Origin: CAVXHQ01 sp963789535
Lineage (GTDB): Bacteria; Pseudomonadota; Alphaproteobacteria; Rhodobacterales; Rhodobacteraceae
DNA: 64,000 bases
Direction of reading: 5' to 3'
Assembly: GCA_963789535.1 (NCBI GenBank)
Contig: CAWBKU010000005.1
Coordinates: 1,178,001-1,242,000 of the forward strand
The stretch's first letter is position 1. Each line of letters starts with the position of its first letter. Shown here piece by piece: positions 1-8,158 of the stretch. Made by a program: the position numbers and the translations under genes. The notes below the pieces were generated by a model that saw only the letters and a program-made list of their open reading frames with translations, did no database searches and had not been told where the DNA came from.

Positions 1-152
1 CCGGACAGAGGCGGTGCGCGCCCTCGGGATATCCGATGGCAGGGCACGCTGCCGAGGTTTCGACGATGCAAGGAACGGCCCGCCGGTCTCTTGGCAAGCC
101 GCCGCGCGCTCCCTATACCGGCGGCACAACTGGGATGTGGGCGGGGCCGTGC
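1..152. other. Non-coding lead-in upstream of the SbtA-like permease
   Basis: I see no convincing gene here. An open frame in the permease phase extends back to position 36, but its translation is basic and proline-rich, unlike the hydrophobic permease N-terminus, so it is treated as upstream region. The window edge cuts whatever lies to the left. Confidence 0.5.
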
Positions 153-1124
153 ATGACCGACATTTTTGCATTGGCCGTCGCCAACCTGCTGTCGCCGGTG
201 ATCCTGTTCTTCGTGCTCGGCCTCGCTGCTGCGCTCGCCCGATCGGACCTTTCGGTGCCCGAGGCGGTCGCCAAGGGACTGTCGATCTATCTTCTGTTCG
301 CCATCGGGTTCAAGGGCGGTGCCGCCCTCGTCGGCAACGGGGTCGACGCCACGCTTCTTGCCACGCTGGGTGCGGGCCTCTTGCTGTCGTTCGGCCTGCC
401 TTTCGTGGCCTTTGCGCTGTTGCGCGCCCTTACCGCGTTCAGCCGGATCGACGCTGCCGCGACCGCGGCGCACTACGGGTCGATCTCGATCGTCACCTTC
501 GTCGCGGCAACGTCCGTCCTGCAATCGCAGGGCATCGCCGCCGAGGGCTATATGGTCGCCGTCGCCGCCATCATGGAGGCGCCGGCGATCCTTTCGGCGC
601 TCTGGCTCGTGGCGTCGGGACGCCCGCGCGAACCGGGGATGATGCGTGAAATCCTGATGAACGGCTCGATCGTGCTGCTGGTCGGCAGTTTCGCGATCGG
701 CGCGATCACCGGTGCCGACGGGCTGGCCAGGATCGAGAGCTTCATCGTTTCGCCCTTTCAGGGTGTGCTGTGCCTGTTCCTGCTCGACATGGGGCTGGTC
801 GCGGGGCGTGGCCTGCTGCAATCGCGCGCCGTGCTGACGGCCGGTCCGGTCGCCTTTGCCGTCATCATGCCGCCGATCGGCGCCGCCCTCGGCCTCGGTA
901 TGGCATTGATCATCGGGCTGTCGACCGGCGGCACGACGCTGTTGATGGTGCTCGCGGCCTCTGCCTCGTATATCGCCGTCCCTGCCGCGATGCGCGTCGC
1001 CCTCCCCGAGGCGAACCCCTCGACCTCGCTCACCCTCTCGCTCGGCATCACGTTTCCATTCAACCTGACCATCGGGATCCCGCTCTATCTGGCGGTGGCG
1101 AGCATGATGACGGGAGGTCGATGA
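153..1124 (+). CDS. SbtA-like sodium-dependent bicarbonate transporter family permease
   Basis: 323-residue integral membrane protein, almost wholly hydrophobic, with roughly ten predicted membrane spans and two halves that look like repeats, as in the SbtA (DUF897) family of sodium/bicarbonate symporters. The ATG at 153 is preferred over the in-frame ATG at 36 because the first hydrophobic span (FALAVANLLSPVILFFVLG) begins right after it. The stop codon overlaps the start of the following PII-like gene in an ATGA arrangement, so the two are almost certainly co-translated. In cyanobacteria SbtA is gated by the PII-like SbtB, and the pairing here supports the same logic. The substrate in this organism is inferred and not proven by sequence. 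Confidence 0.85.
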   Translation: MTDIFALAVANLLSPVILFFVLGLAAALARSDLSVPEAVAKGLSIYLLFAIGFKGGAALVGNGVDATLLATLGAGLLLSFGLPFVAFALLRALTAFSRIDAAATAAHYGSISIVTFVAATSVLQSQGIAAEGYMVAVAAIMEAPAILSALWLVASGRPREPGMMREILMNGSIVLLVGSFAIGAITGADGLARIESFIVSPFQGVLCLFLLDMGLVAGRGLLQSRAVLTAGPVAFAVIMPPIGAALGLGMALIIGLSTGGTTLLMVLAASASYIAVPAAMRVALPEANPSTSLTLSLGITFPFNLTIGIPLYLAVASMMTGGR

Positions 1125-1432
1125 TGCAGACCCATGCCGCAAAGCGCGTCGAAATCGTGATCGAGGCCCCGCTGGAGCGGCGGCTGACGCAGGCGCTGAC
1201 CGAGGCGGGTGTGACCGGGTTTACGGTTCTTCCCGTGTTGGGCGGATCGGGCCGGTCCGGGCAGTGGAGCCGCGAGGGGCAGGTCGGGCGGTCCGGCATG
1301 GTCTGCGTCGTCTGTCTCATCCGGCCCGATCGGCTCGACACGTTGCTGTCGGCGGCCTTTGCCGTGGTCGAGCGTCATATCGGTGTCGTCAGCGTCACCG
1401 ATTGCGAGGTGTTGCGGGCCGAGCGGTTCTAG
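1121..1432 (+). CDS. SbtB-like PII-family regulatory protein
   Basis: 103-residue protein with the PII fold pattern: a beta strand at residues 9-14 (RVEIVI), a helix, then a Gly-rich T-loop region around residues 38-59 (LPVLGGSGRSGQW) and a C-terminal hydrophobic strand pattern (VVCLIRPDRLDTLLS). It starts inside the stop codon of the SbtA-like permease, so it probably binds that transporter and reports adenylate or carbon status, as SbtB does. The T-loop lacks the conserved uridylylated Tyr segment of GlnB/GlnK, so it is unlikely to be a GlnD substrate. The C-terminal CGxxC redox extension seen in some cyanobacterial SbtB proteins is absent. It ends 4 bp inside the convergent MFS gene. Confidence 0.8.
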   Translation: MMQTHAAKRVEIVIEAPLERRLTQALTEAGVTGFTVLPVLGGSGRSGQWSREGQVGRSGMVCVVCLIRPDRLDTLLSAAFAVVERHIGVVSVTDCEVLRAERF

Positions 1433-2613
1433 GGGCGCCCGGCATCGGATGTCAGCATCGGCGCCCGCCCGCCGAGCGATCCGGCAGTCAGGAAGCTCAG
1501 CACGATCAGCGGCAGGCCGAGGCCGTAGGCCGCGCGGATGCCGAAATGCTCGGCGACATAGCCGAGCAGCGGCGGGCCGAGCAGGAAGATGACGAAGCTG
1601 ATCTGCGCCAGCGAGGCGACGTTGACCGCCGCCGAGCGGTCCTCGCGCTGTGCCGCCGCCGACATCGCCAGCGGAAAGAGCGCCGAGGAGCCGATCCCCA
1701 TGAGCGCGAAACCCGCCAGCGACAGCCCGAGAGAGGGCGGGAACGAGATCAGCAGGCAGCCGGCGAACAGCAGCAGGATCAGCACCCGTGCCACGCCCGC
1801 GGGCGAATGGCGGGTGACGAAGCTGTCGGCGAAGAACCGTGCCGTCGCCTGCGCCAGCGCAAAGGTCACGACGCCGAGGCCCATGGTGAAGGGCGTCGCG
1901 GCAAAGGTGTCGCGCAGGTAGATCGCCGACCAGTCCATGCTCGCCCCCTCCATCATCATCGCCGAGAGGGTGACGCAGACGAGGATGAGGATCGGACCCG
2001 TCGGCATCGAGAACCGGGGCGGAGCCGCGTCCGCCTTGCCGTGGCTGCGGGCGCGGTGCGGCGCAGGGTCGAAATGTCGCAGGAATATCCAGGTGCCCGC
2101 GAGGGTTATCGGGACAACCAATGCGAGGTGCAGTTGCGGCGAGGCGCCCCAGCCCGCCATCGCCGCCCCGAACATCCCCGCCGCGAAGAAGCCGATGGAC
2201 CAGAACGCATGGGCGCGGTTCATGATGCGGCGGCCCGCCAGGGCCTCGACCCGGTCGGCCTCGGTGTTGAGGATGATTTCGATCACGCCGAGCAGCAGGC
2301 CGATGGGCACCAGCATCGCGAACAGCGCCAGCGGCGTCGGCGCATGGACGGCCACGGCATAGGCGATGGCGAGGATGGGGATCGACGCGAGGAGCACCGG
2401 ACGGAACCCGATCCGCTCGATCAGCGGCGGCGCCAGCGACAGCGAGATGAGCGTTCCGACCGGCGCGCCGATAAGCCCGAGGCCGAGGGCGCCCTCCTCG
2501 ACGCCCATCTGCGTCTGGATCGCGCCGAGGCGCGGAAAGATGTTGCCCATCGCGAAGGAATAGACCGCGAAACCGGCGTAGACGCGCTGCGGGGCGGAGA
2601 GGAAGGCCGGCAT
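1429..2613 (-). CDS. MFS transporter
   Basis: 394-residue major facilitator protein with about twelve hydrophobic segments and a short basic linker near the middle (HFDPAPHRARSHGKAD). The ATG at 2613 (MPAFLSAPQRVYAGF) is preferred over an in-frame upstream codon at 2697, because the extra 28 residues are not membrane-like and would cover the CtrA-like box. Substrate is unknown. The FucP/YbjJ-like arrangement of small hydrophobic helices is compatible with sugar or drug export, but nothing decides it. It stands alone on its strand and is convergent with the PII-like gene. Confidence 0.85.
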   Translation of the reverse strand: MPAFLSAPQRVYAGFAVYSFAMGNIFPRLGAIQTQMGVEEGALGLGLIGAPVGTLISLSLAPPLIERIGFRPVLLASIPILAIAYAVAVHAPTPLALFAMLVPIGLLLGVIEIILNTEADRVEALAGRRIMNRAHAFWSIGFFAAGMFGAAMAGWGASPQLHLALVVPITLAGTWIFLRHFDPAPHRARSHGKADAAPPRFSMPTGPILILVCVTLSAMMMEGASMDWSAIYLRDTFAATPFTMGLGVVTFALAQATARFFADSFVTRHSPAGVARVLILLLFAGCLLISFPPSLGLSLAGFALMGIGSSALFPLAMSAAAQREDRSAAVNVASLAQISFVIFLLGPPLLGYVAEHFGIRAAYGLGLPLIVLSFLTAGSLGGRAPMLTSDAGRP

Positions 2614-2701
2614 GGTCGGGATCCTGAAGGGTCGGACAACGCCTAGCCAAACGTGGGTCGATTGGGAAGGCCCCGGCCCCCGCGAAATATGCCGCATCTG
2701 G

Positions 2702-2716
2702 TTAACCGGGTGTTAA
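2702..2716. promoter_or_regulatory. CtrA full-consensus binding site TTAA-N7-TTAA
   Basis: TTAA at 2702-2705 and TTAA at 2713-2716 are separated by exactly seven bases (CCGGGTG), the consensus for the alphaproteobacterial response regulator CtrA. It sits between the divergent MFS gene (start codon 89 bp away) and the hypothetical gene at 2741 (25 bp away). Which gene it controls cannot be read from sequence. Confidence 0.5.
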
Positions 2717-2740
2717 CCCCGAGTGTCCCAGAAGGTCGCC

Positions 2741-3235
2741 ATGGAGAACGTCGGGATCCAAATCCTGCTGCCGCGCGATCAGGCTGACTATCTGGCCGAT
2801 CGGGCATCTGCGGAAGTTGTCAGCGTCGGGCAGATCCTGCGCGATGCCGTGCTCGGGGAGATGCGGCGTCGGGCCGCGCCGAAGACGCCCAACCGGGCGG
2901 AGGAGGCACTCGTCGCGCGCCTTCAGCGGCTCCTCGTCCCGGCCATGTCGCTCGCGACCGACTGGGACGATCTGGACAGAAGGCTTCTCGCGCTTGGGCA
3001 TACGCTGCGCCCGGCGGGCGGCGGGCTGACGGTGCACGACGTTGCGGGCGCGCGATTGTGCAAATCGTCGGAGATCGGCTTTGCCTATGCCCGGTTCGTC
3101 AGGAAGTTTCGGTGCCCGATGCCCGGCCACCCGCACGCGATGACCCACATCCTGACGTCCGGAGGATCGGGCCGGGCGGAAGTGTCGGACGACTTCGACG
3201 TGATCGAACGTCAGCCCTTCTTCAGGCACCTTTGA
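2741..3235 (+). CDS. Conserved hypothetical protein behind a CtrA-like box
   Basis: 164 residues from the ATG at 2741 (MENVGIQILLPRDQADY); a GTG at 2723 would add six residues. I do not recognise the family. The N-terminal 45 residues (ILLPRDQADYLADRAS, then SVGQILRDAVLGEM) resemble a short strand plus two helices and could be a ribbon-helix-helix-like segment. The middle is charged and helical, and the C-terminus holds a compact Cys/His stretch (FRCPMPGHPHAMTHIL). No signal peptide or membrane span is seen. Its last 25 bp overlap the 3' end of asd on the other strand. Confidence 0.6.
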   Translation: MENVGIQILLPRDQADYLADRASAEVVSVGQILRDAVLGEMRRRAAPKTPNRAEEALVARLQRLLVPAMSLATDWDDLDRRLLALGHTLRPAGGGLTVHDVAGARLCKSSEIGFAYARFVRKFRCPMPGHPHAMTHILTSGGSGRAEVSDDFDVIERQPFFRHL

Positions 3236-4233
3236 CCCAGCACTTCCGCGATCTGCACCGCGTTCAGGGCGGCGCCCTTGCGCAGGTTGTCGCTGACGAC
3301 CCACATGTTCAGGCCGTTGTCGATGGTGCTGTCCTGCCGGATCCGGCTGATGAAGGTGGCGTAGTCGCCGACGCATTCGATCGGGGTGACGTAGCCGCCC
3401 GGTTCGCGCTTGTCGATCACCATGACGCCGGGCGCCTCGCGCAGGATGTCGCGGGCCTCGTCCTCGTCGAGGAATTCCTCGAACTCGACGTTGATCGCCT
3501 CGGAATGGCCGACGAAGACCGGCACGCGGACGCAGGTCGCCGTTACCTTGATGGACTTGTCGAGGATCTTCTTGGTCTCGGCGACCATCTTCCATTCCTC
3601 TTTGGTCTCGCCCGAGTCCATGAACACGTCGATCTGCGGGATCACGTTGAAGGCGATCTGCTTCTGGAACGTCTTCGGCGGCACGCTCGAGGTGGGGTTG
3701 TAGATGCTCTTGGTCTGGTCCCAGAGCTCGTCGAGCCCCTCCTTGCCGGCACCCGACACCGACTGATAGGTCGACACGACGACACGCTTGATCCGGGCGC
3801 GGTCGTGCAGCGGCTTCAGCGCCACGACCATCTGCGCGGTCGAGCAGTTGGGGTTGGCGATGATGTTCTTCTTGGCATAGCCGAGGACCGCGTCGGCGTT
3901 CACCTCGGGCACGATCAGCGGCACGTCGGCGTCGTAGCGGTAGAGCGAGGAATTGTCGATCACCACGCAGCCCGAGGCGGCCGCCTTGGGCGCGTATTTC
4001 GCCGTCGCCTCGGACCCCACGGCAAAGAGTGCAATGTCCCAACCCGTAAAGTCGAAGGTGTCGAGATCCTTGGTCTTCAGCGTCCTGTCGCCGAAACTCA
4101 CCTCGGTGCCCAGCGACCTGCGCGAGGCGAGGGCCATGATCTCGTCGACCGGAAACTGGCGTTCGTCGAGGATGTTCAGCATCTCGCGCCCGACATTCCC
4201 GGTGGCACCGACGACGACGACTTTGTAGCCCAT
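3211..4233 (-). CDS. asd: Aspartate-semialdehyde dehydrogenase
   Basis: 340 residues, the normal length for the family. It reduces aspartyl phosphate to aspartate semialdehyde with NADPH, the branch point to lysine/diaminopimelate, threonine and methionine. The N-terminus carries the nucleotide-binding loop GATGNVG (residues 9-15), the catalytic cysteine is Cys130 in NPNCSTAQ, and the phosphate/semialdehyde-binding region follows. It is probably cytosolic. It works upstream of DapA, whose gene lies at 26.4 kb. The MFS gene 78 bp upstream is on the same strand but has no evident functional link. Confidence 0.97.
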   Translation of the reverse strand: MGYKVVVVGATGNVGREMLNILDERQFPVDEIMALASRRSLGTEVSFGDRTLKTKDLDTFDFTGWDIALFAVGSEATAKYAPKAAASGCVVIDNSSLYRYDADVPLIVPEVNADAVLGYAKKNIIANPNCSTAQMVVALKPLHDRARIKRVVVSTYQSVSGAGKEGLDELWDQTKSIYNPTSSVPPKTFQKQIAFNVIPQIDVFMDSGETKEEWKMVAETKKILDKSIKVTATCVRVPVFVGHSEAINVEFEEFLDEDEARDILREAPGVMVIDKREPGGYVTPIECVGDYATFISRIRQDSTIDNGLNMWVVSDNLRKGAALNAVQIAEVLGQRCLKKG

Positions 4234-4311
4234 GGGACTGGCTCCTGAATTGAATTTGCCTGCGTCTAGCCGATGCGCCCCGGTGGCGAAAGGGGGCGGC
4301 GGCGATTGGGA

Positions 4312-5502
4312 TCAGTCGGTGCGGTCGGGTGCGGCGAGATAGGCGAGCAGGCCGAGGACGACGAGGGCGGCGAGGGCGAGGAAGAGGCCCGCGTAGGGGG
4401 TGGCCGGGTCCGTCGCGCCTGCCGCGAGGCTGCGGTGCAGCGGGCCGGAGGCGAACTGCACGATGCCTGCGCCGCCGATGCCGAAGAGGTTGATGAGGGT
4501 CATGCCGCGCCCCGCCAGATGGGCCGGAAAGAAGGCGCGCGCATGTGCCACGACCACGGGAAACGAGGCGCCTGCCGCCCCGAGGAGCGCCAGCAGCGCC
4601 GTCGAGAGCCAGAGGCTCTGCGCCGGCACTGCCCAGAGGGCCAGCAGGGCACCCGCAGCCAGCGCGTTGCCGCCGAAGATCAGCCATTTGCGGCTGCCGA
4701 AGAGCCGTTCGAGCGGGGCGTAGGCGAGGGTGCCCGCAATCATCGCGAGGCCCATGACCAGCGTGACGCGGCCGATGAGGCCGGTGTCGGCGGCGAAGAC
4801 GTCCGTGGCATAGGGCCCGACCCAGAGGCCGCGGATGCCCGCCGCAGGCGCATAGGCCACGAACATGACCGCGAATATCGGCCAGAGGGCAGGCATCCGC
4901 AGCAGATCGAGGACCGAGCCGCGGGTGTCCGAGGGGGCGGGTGCGGGGTCCGTCACCGTGAACCACAGGCCCGCCGCCGTGGCGAGGCCGAGGGCCGCAA
5001 GACCCGTCAGCACCCCGCGCCAGCCGAACGCCTCGGCCGCCCAGGCCATCGGCGCGGCCGAGGCGAGGTTGCCCAGAAGGCCCCAGACGATGACGAGACC
5101 GGCGAGATGCCCGAACCGCGCCGCCGGATAGGTGCGGGCGAAGATGTAGTAGGACGCCATCAGGACCGGCGAACAGCCGACGCCGATCAGCGCCATCGCC
5201 GTCCAGACGTGGGCGGGGGAGGTGGCGAGCGCGAAGAGCGCCGCACCGCCGCCGCCGCCGACCCCGAGGATCAGCGCCGAGGTGCGGCGCGGGCCGAACC
5301 GGTCGAGGGCGGCGCCGACGGGGATCTGCATGACCGCAAAGGCGGCGAACCACAGCGCCGAGGCGGTCGCGAGGTCGGACGCCGAGGCACCGAGGTCGGC
5401 CTTCAGCGCGGGCGTCAGGACCGCTAGGAAGGCGCGGTAGAACTGCGACAGCATATAGGCCAGCACCAGCAGGGCAAAGCCGGGGTCGAGACGGCGCAGC
5501 AT
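4312..5502 (-). CDS. MFS transporter
   Basis: 396-residue major facilitator with about twelve membrane segments and the signature RFG.R-type loop between TM2 and TM3 (GAALDRFGPRRTSALILG). The start MLRRLDPGFALLVLAYMLSQ fits a typical MFS N-terminus with a short cytoplasmic lead. The substrate is not predictable. It is transcribed toward asd (78 bp gap). The upstream region up to 5742 is a divergent intergenic region carrying one copy of the double-palindrome repeat. Confidence 0.85.
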   Translation of the reverse strand: MLRRLDPGFALLVLAYMLSQFYRAFLAVLTPALKADLGASASDLATASALWFAAFAVMQIPVGAALDRFGPRRTSALILGVGGGGGAALFALATSPAHVWTAMALIGVGCSPVLMASYYIFARTYPAARFGHLAGLVIVWGLLGNLASAAPMAWAAEAFGWRGVLTGLAALGLATAAGLWFTVTDPAPAPSDTRGSVLDLLRMPALWPIFAVMFVAYAPAAGIRGLWVGPYATDVFAADTGLIGRVTLVMGLAMIAGTLAYAPLERLFGSRKWLIFGGNALAAGALLALWAVPAQSLWLSTALLALLGAAGASFPVVVAHARAFFPAHLAGRGMTLINLFGIGGAGIVQFASGPLHRSLAAGATDPATPYAGLFLALAALVVLGLLAYLAAPDRTD

Positions 5503-5590
5503 GGAGGGATCCTATTGGCCGGGCGGGGTGCAGCGGACAGGAGGTCAGATCGGGCGGGGATGCAAGGCCGGCCGCGCGGGGCGCGGGCTC

Positions 5591-5630
5591 CTTGAAAGAA
5601 TTCGACGTCGGAAAAAGTGAAGTCTTCCGG
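5591..5630. repeat. Double-palindrome intergenic repeat (family A), degenerate copy
   Basis: It contains TTGAAAGAATTCGACGTCGGAAAAA followed by a decayed second arm (GTGAAGTCTTCC); the same order of GAATTC arm, GACGTC linker and GGAAA arm occurs intact at 11179-11224 and inverted at 33139-33184. It lies between the divergent MFS and YdeI-like genes. Only half of each stem survives here. Confidence 0.65.
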
Positions 5631-5742
5631 CCTTGAATTTTGCGGCCTGGCCGGTCGTGCGCGCCGACGGGGGGATGCGAAAACCGTTTGGCCTGCGAGG
5701 GGGAACGCGATAGATTCAGGGCCCGAAGCTGTGAGGGACGCG

Positions 5743-6363
5743 ATGATTACCGACGTCGAGGACTTCTTTACGAGGGGCTGTGGCCGGTGCGACAGGTTCG
5801 ACACGCCCGAGTGTGTCACGCGTCAGTGGGCGGTGGGCCTCGACGGTCTGCGCCGGATCTGCCGCGACGCGGGCCTGTCCGAGACGGTAAAATGGGGCCA
5901 CCCCTGCTATATGCGCGGCGACCGCAACATCGCCCTCATCGGTGCACTGCGCGGCGACTTCCGCCTCAGCTTCTTCAACCCCGCCCTGATGACGGACCCG
6001 CAGGGCCTCCTCGAGCCGAACGGCCCGAACACGCGGCACGCCGGGATGATGCGCTTTACCGATACCGCGCAGGTGGCGGCGCGGGAGAAGGCGATCGCGG
6101 CCTATCTCGCCGAGGCGATCGGTTATGCGGACGCGGGGATCAAGCCCGTGAAAGAAGCCATCGAGATCGCGTTGCCGGACGAATTGGTCGAGGCGCTCGA
6201 CGCGGACGCGGACATGGCCGAGGCATTCCACGGCCTCACCCCGGGGCGGCAGAGGAGCTATGTCATCAACCTGAACGGCGCCAAGAAGTCCGAAACGCGG
6301 GTGTCGCGGATTGCCGGGTTCCGTGACCGGATCCTCGCGGGCAAGGGCGCGATGGAGCGCTGA
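5743..6363 (+). CDS. YdeI/DUF1801-type domain protein
   Basis: 206 residues from ATG 5743. An alternative GTG lies four codons upstream, and the purine-rich GTGAGGGA before the ATG can act as ribosome binding site. The N-terminal half matches the DUF1801-like fold (SETVKWGHPCYMRGDRNIAL, then FRLSFFNPALM). The C-terminal half matches the YdeI/OmpD-associated helix (ALPDELVEALDADADMAEAF, then LTPGRQRSYVINLNGAKKSETR). The biochemical role of this family is not established; related proteins are soluble. It is monocistronic, ending 25 bp before the convergent GST gene. Confidence 0.8.
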   Translation: MITDVEDFFTRGCGRCDRFDTPECVTRQWAVGLDGLRRICRDAGLSETVKWGHPCYMRGDRNIALIGALRGDFRLSFFNPALMTDPQGLLEPNGPNTRHAGMMRFTDTAQVAAREKAIAAYLAEAIGYADAGIKPVKEAIEIALPDELVEALDADADMAEAFHGLTPGRQRSYVINLNGAKKSETRVSRIAGFRDRILAGKGAMER

Positions 6364-6388
6364 ACGCCCCCGACCCGCCGGCCCCGCC

Positions 6389-7027
6389 CTAGGGCATCGG
6401 CACGTCGGCGGTGAACACCGGCACCTGATAGCCCCGCTGCACGGCGGGACGGGCCGCGATGCGCAGATACCAGTCGCGCACGTGCGCATAGTCGTTCAGG
6501 TCGATCTCCTGCCACTCGAACCGCGAGACCCAGGGCCAGCAGGCCATGTCGGCGACCGAATACATTCCCCGGTCCGCGCCCGCGATATAGTCGCGCCCCG
6601 CCAGCCGCGCGTTCAGCACCCGGTAGAGGCGCCGGGCCTCGGTGGCATAGCGTTCCTCGGCATAGGACGACTTGCCGGGATTGTATTTCACGAAGTGGTG
6701 GACCTGCCCGAGCATCGGCCCGAGGCCGCCCATCTGCCACATCAGCCATTCGACCATGCGCCAGTACTCCTCACCCTCGCACTGGAATCTCTTATATTTG
6801 TCAGAGAGGTAGAGCATGATCGCCCCCGTCTCCATCATCGTCACCCCGGTCTCGCGGTCGACGATCGCGGGGATGCGGTTGTTGGGCGCAATCGCGAGGA
6901 AGTCCGGGGCGAACTGCTCGTCGCGGGTGATGTCGATGGCGTGCACCGTATAGGGCACGCCCAGTTCCTCGAGGAGGATCGACACCTTGCGGCCGTTCGG
7001 CGTGGTCCAGGTATAGAGGTCGATCAT
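6389..7027 (-). CDS. Glutathione S-transferase, Nu-class/YghU-like
   Basis: 212 residues from ATG 7027 (MIDLYTWTTPNGRKVSILLE), the thioredoxin-fold start with the TxNG(R/K)K(V/I) motif typical of Nu-class/YfcG-YghU enzymes, which act as disulfide-bond oxidoreductases using glutathione. The cis-Pro/ligand region is NNRIPAIVDRE, and residues from about 85 on form the all-helical C-terminal domain (WLMWQMGGLGPMLGQ). An upstream in-frame codon at 7072 is disfavoured because it adds a non-GST stretch. It is divergent from the DapA-family gene with a 110-bp gap that could hold promoters for both. Confidence 0.9.
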   Translation of the reverse strand: MIDLYTWTTPNGRKVSILLEELGVPYTVHAIDITRDEQFAPDFLAIAPNNRIPAIVDRETGVTMMETGAIMLYLSDKYKRFQCEGEEYWRMVEWLMWQMGGLGPMLGQVHHFVKYNPGKSSYAEERYATEARRLYRVLNARLAGRDYIAGADRGMYSVADMACWPWVSRFEWQEIDLNDYAHVRDWYLRIAARPAVQRGYQVPVFTADVPMP

Positions 7028-7137
7028 CGCGTGCCTTTCGGGCGGAGGGGCGGAATTGCCGTTCCGCAGCATACCGGCCTATGATGGGGAAACGGGAACA
7101 CGCGGTCCAGAGGGGTCGCGACAGGGGAGGGCAGGCC

Positions 7138-8061
7138 ATGGCCGCACGACGGGGCATCTATGCAGCGGCGGTGACGCCGTTCGACGCGGACGGCGGGCTC
7201 GATACCGCGCGGCTCGTGGCCTATTGCCGGCATCTGCTGGGGGAGGGCGGCTGCGACGGCGTGGCGCCGACCGGCACCACGGGCGAGGGCACGTCGATCG
7301 CGCTGGCCGACCGCCTCGCCCTGCCGGGGGCCTTCGCGGCGGCGGGCATCGCGCCGGACCGGGTGATCTTCGGCACCGGGGCCGCGTCCACGGGCGACGG
7401 ATCGGCCCTGACCCGCGCAGCGCTCGACGCAGGCTATCCCAACGTGCTCGTCCTGCCGCCGTTCTACTACAAGGCGCCGACCGACGACGGCCTCTTTGCC
7501 CATTACGCCCGCCTGATCGAGGGGGCGGGGTCGGCGGATCTGCGCGTCTACCTCTATCATTTCCCGCAGATGTCGGCCGTGCCCCTCTCGGTCGATCTGG
7601 TGCTGCGCCTGCGCGCGGCGTTCGGCCCGGTGATCGCGGGCCTCAAGGACAGCAGCGGCGATTTCGCGCAATCGGCGGCGTTCATCGCGGCGACAGGCGG
7701 CGTGGACGGCGGGTTCGACGTGTATCCCTCGTCCGAGGCAATGCTCTGGGACGGCCTCGCGCTGGGCGCGGCGGGCGTCATCTCGGGGTCGACGAACGTC
7801 TTTGCGGCGCGGGTGCAGGATGCGCGCGCTGCCGCCGAGGGCCCGGCGCGCGACACCGCGATGGACGCGGTGCGCGCGGCGCGGACGGCGGCGTCGAAAT
7901 ACCCGCTGATGGCGGCGATGAAACAGGCCGAGGCCTGGCGTACGGGCGATGCCGCCTGGACGCGCATGGCGCCGCCGCTGGTGCCCCTCACGGCGGAACA
8001 ACGCGCAGCATGGCGCGCCGACCTCGCGGCACTGGGATATGCCGTCGCTGAAACGGCCTGA
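7138..8061 (+). CDS. Dihydrodipicolinate synthase family protein (not DapA itself)
   Basis: 307 residues from ATG 7138, preceded by GGGGAGGGCAGGCC. TIM-barrel aldolase/lyase of the DapA/NanA family. It has the GTTGEG substrate loop (residues 46-51), a Tyr in VYLYHF (about residue 140) and the Schiff-base lysine Lys170 in AGLKDSSGD. The genuine dapA, with canonical YNIPGR, is at 26.4 kb, so this copy probably cleaves or forms a different keto acid such as a sugar acid or hydroxyproline-derived substrate. That assignment is inference. It precedes the TetR gene by 97 bp on the same strand, but the TetR gene has its own dyad. Confidence 0.85.
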   Translation: MAARRGIYAAAVTPFDADGGLDTARLVAYCRHLLGEGGCDGVAPTGTTGEGTSIALADRLALPGAFAAAGIAPDRVIFGTGAASTGDGSALTRAALDAGYPNVLVLPPFYYKAPTDDGLFAHYARLIEGAGSADLRVYLYHFPQMSAVPLSVDLVLRLRAAFGPVIAGLKDSSGDFAQSAAFIAATGGVDGGFDVYPSSEAMLWDGLALGAAGVISGSTNVFAARVQDARAAAEGPARDTAMDAVRAARTAASKYPLMAAMKQAEAWRTGDAAWTRMAPPLVPLTAEQRAAWRADLAALGYAVAETA

Positions 8062-8091
8062 CGAAGGCCGTGACACACGCGCCCTTGCCGG

Positions 8092-8108
8092 AACTGAACG
8101 GAGCAGTT
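8092..8108. promoter_or_regulatory. Inverted repeat AACTG-N7-CAGTT upstream of the TetR gene
   Basis: A perfect 5-bp dyad (8092-8096 and 8104-8108) lies 50 bp before the TetR start codon. Size and placement fit an autoregulatory TetR operator, but this is inferred from position only. Confidence 0.35.
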
Positions 8109-8158
8109 TAGAGTTGTCCCCTGCATGTCCCCGGCCCGGGGGCCAGATGAGAGGTACC

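Noticed and set aside
36..152. N-terminal extension of the SbtA-like permease
   Set aside because: The extra 39 residues are basic and Pro-rich, unlike the hydrophobic N-terminus expected.
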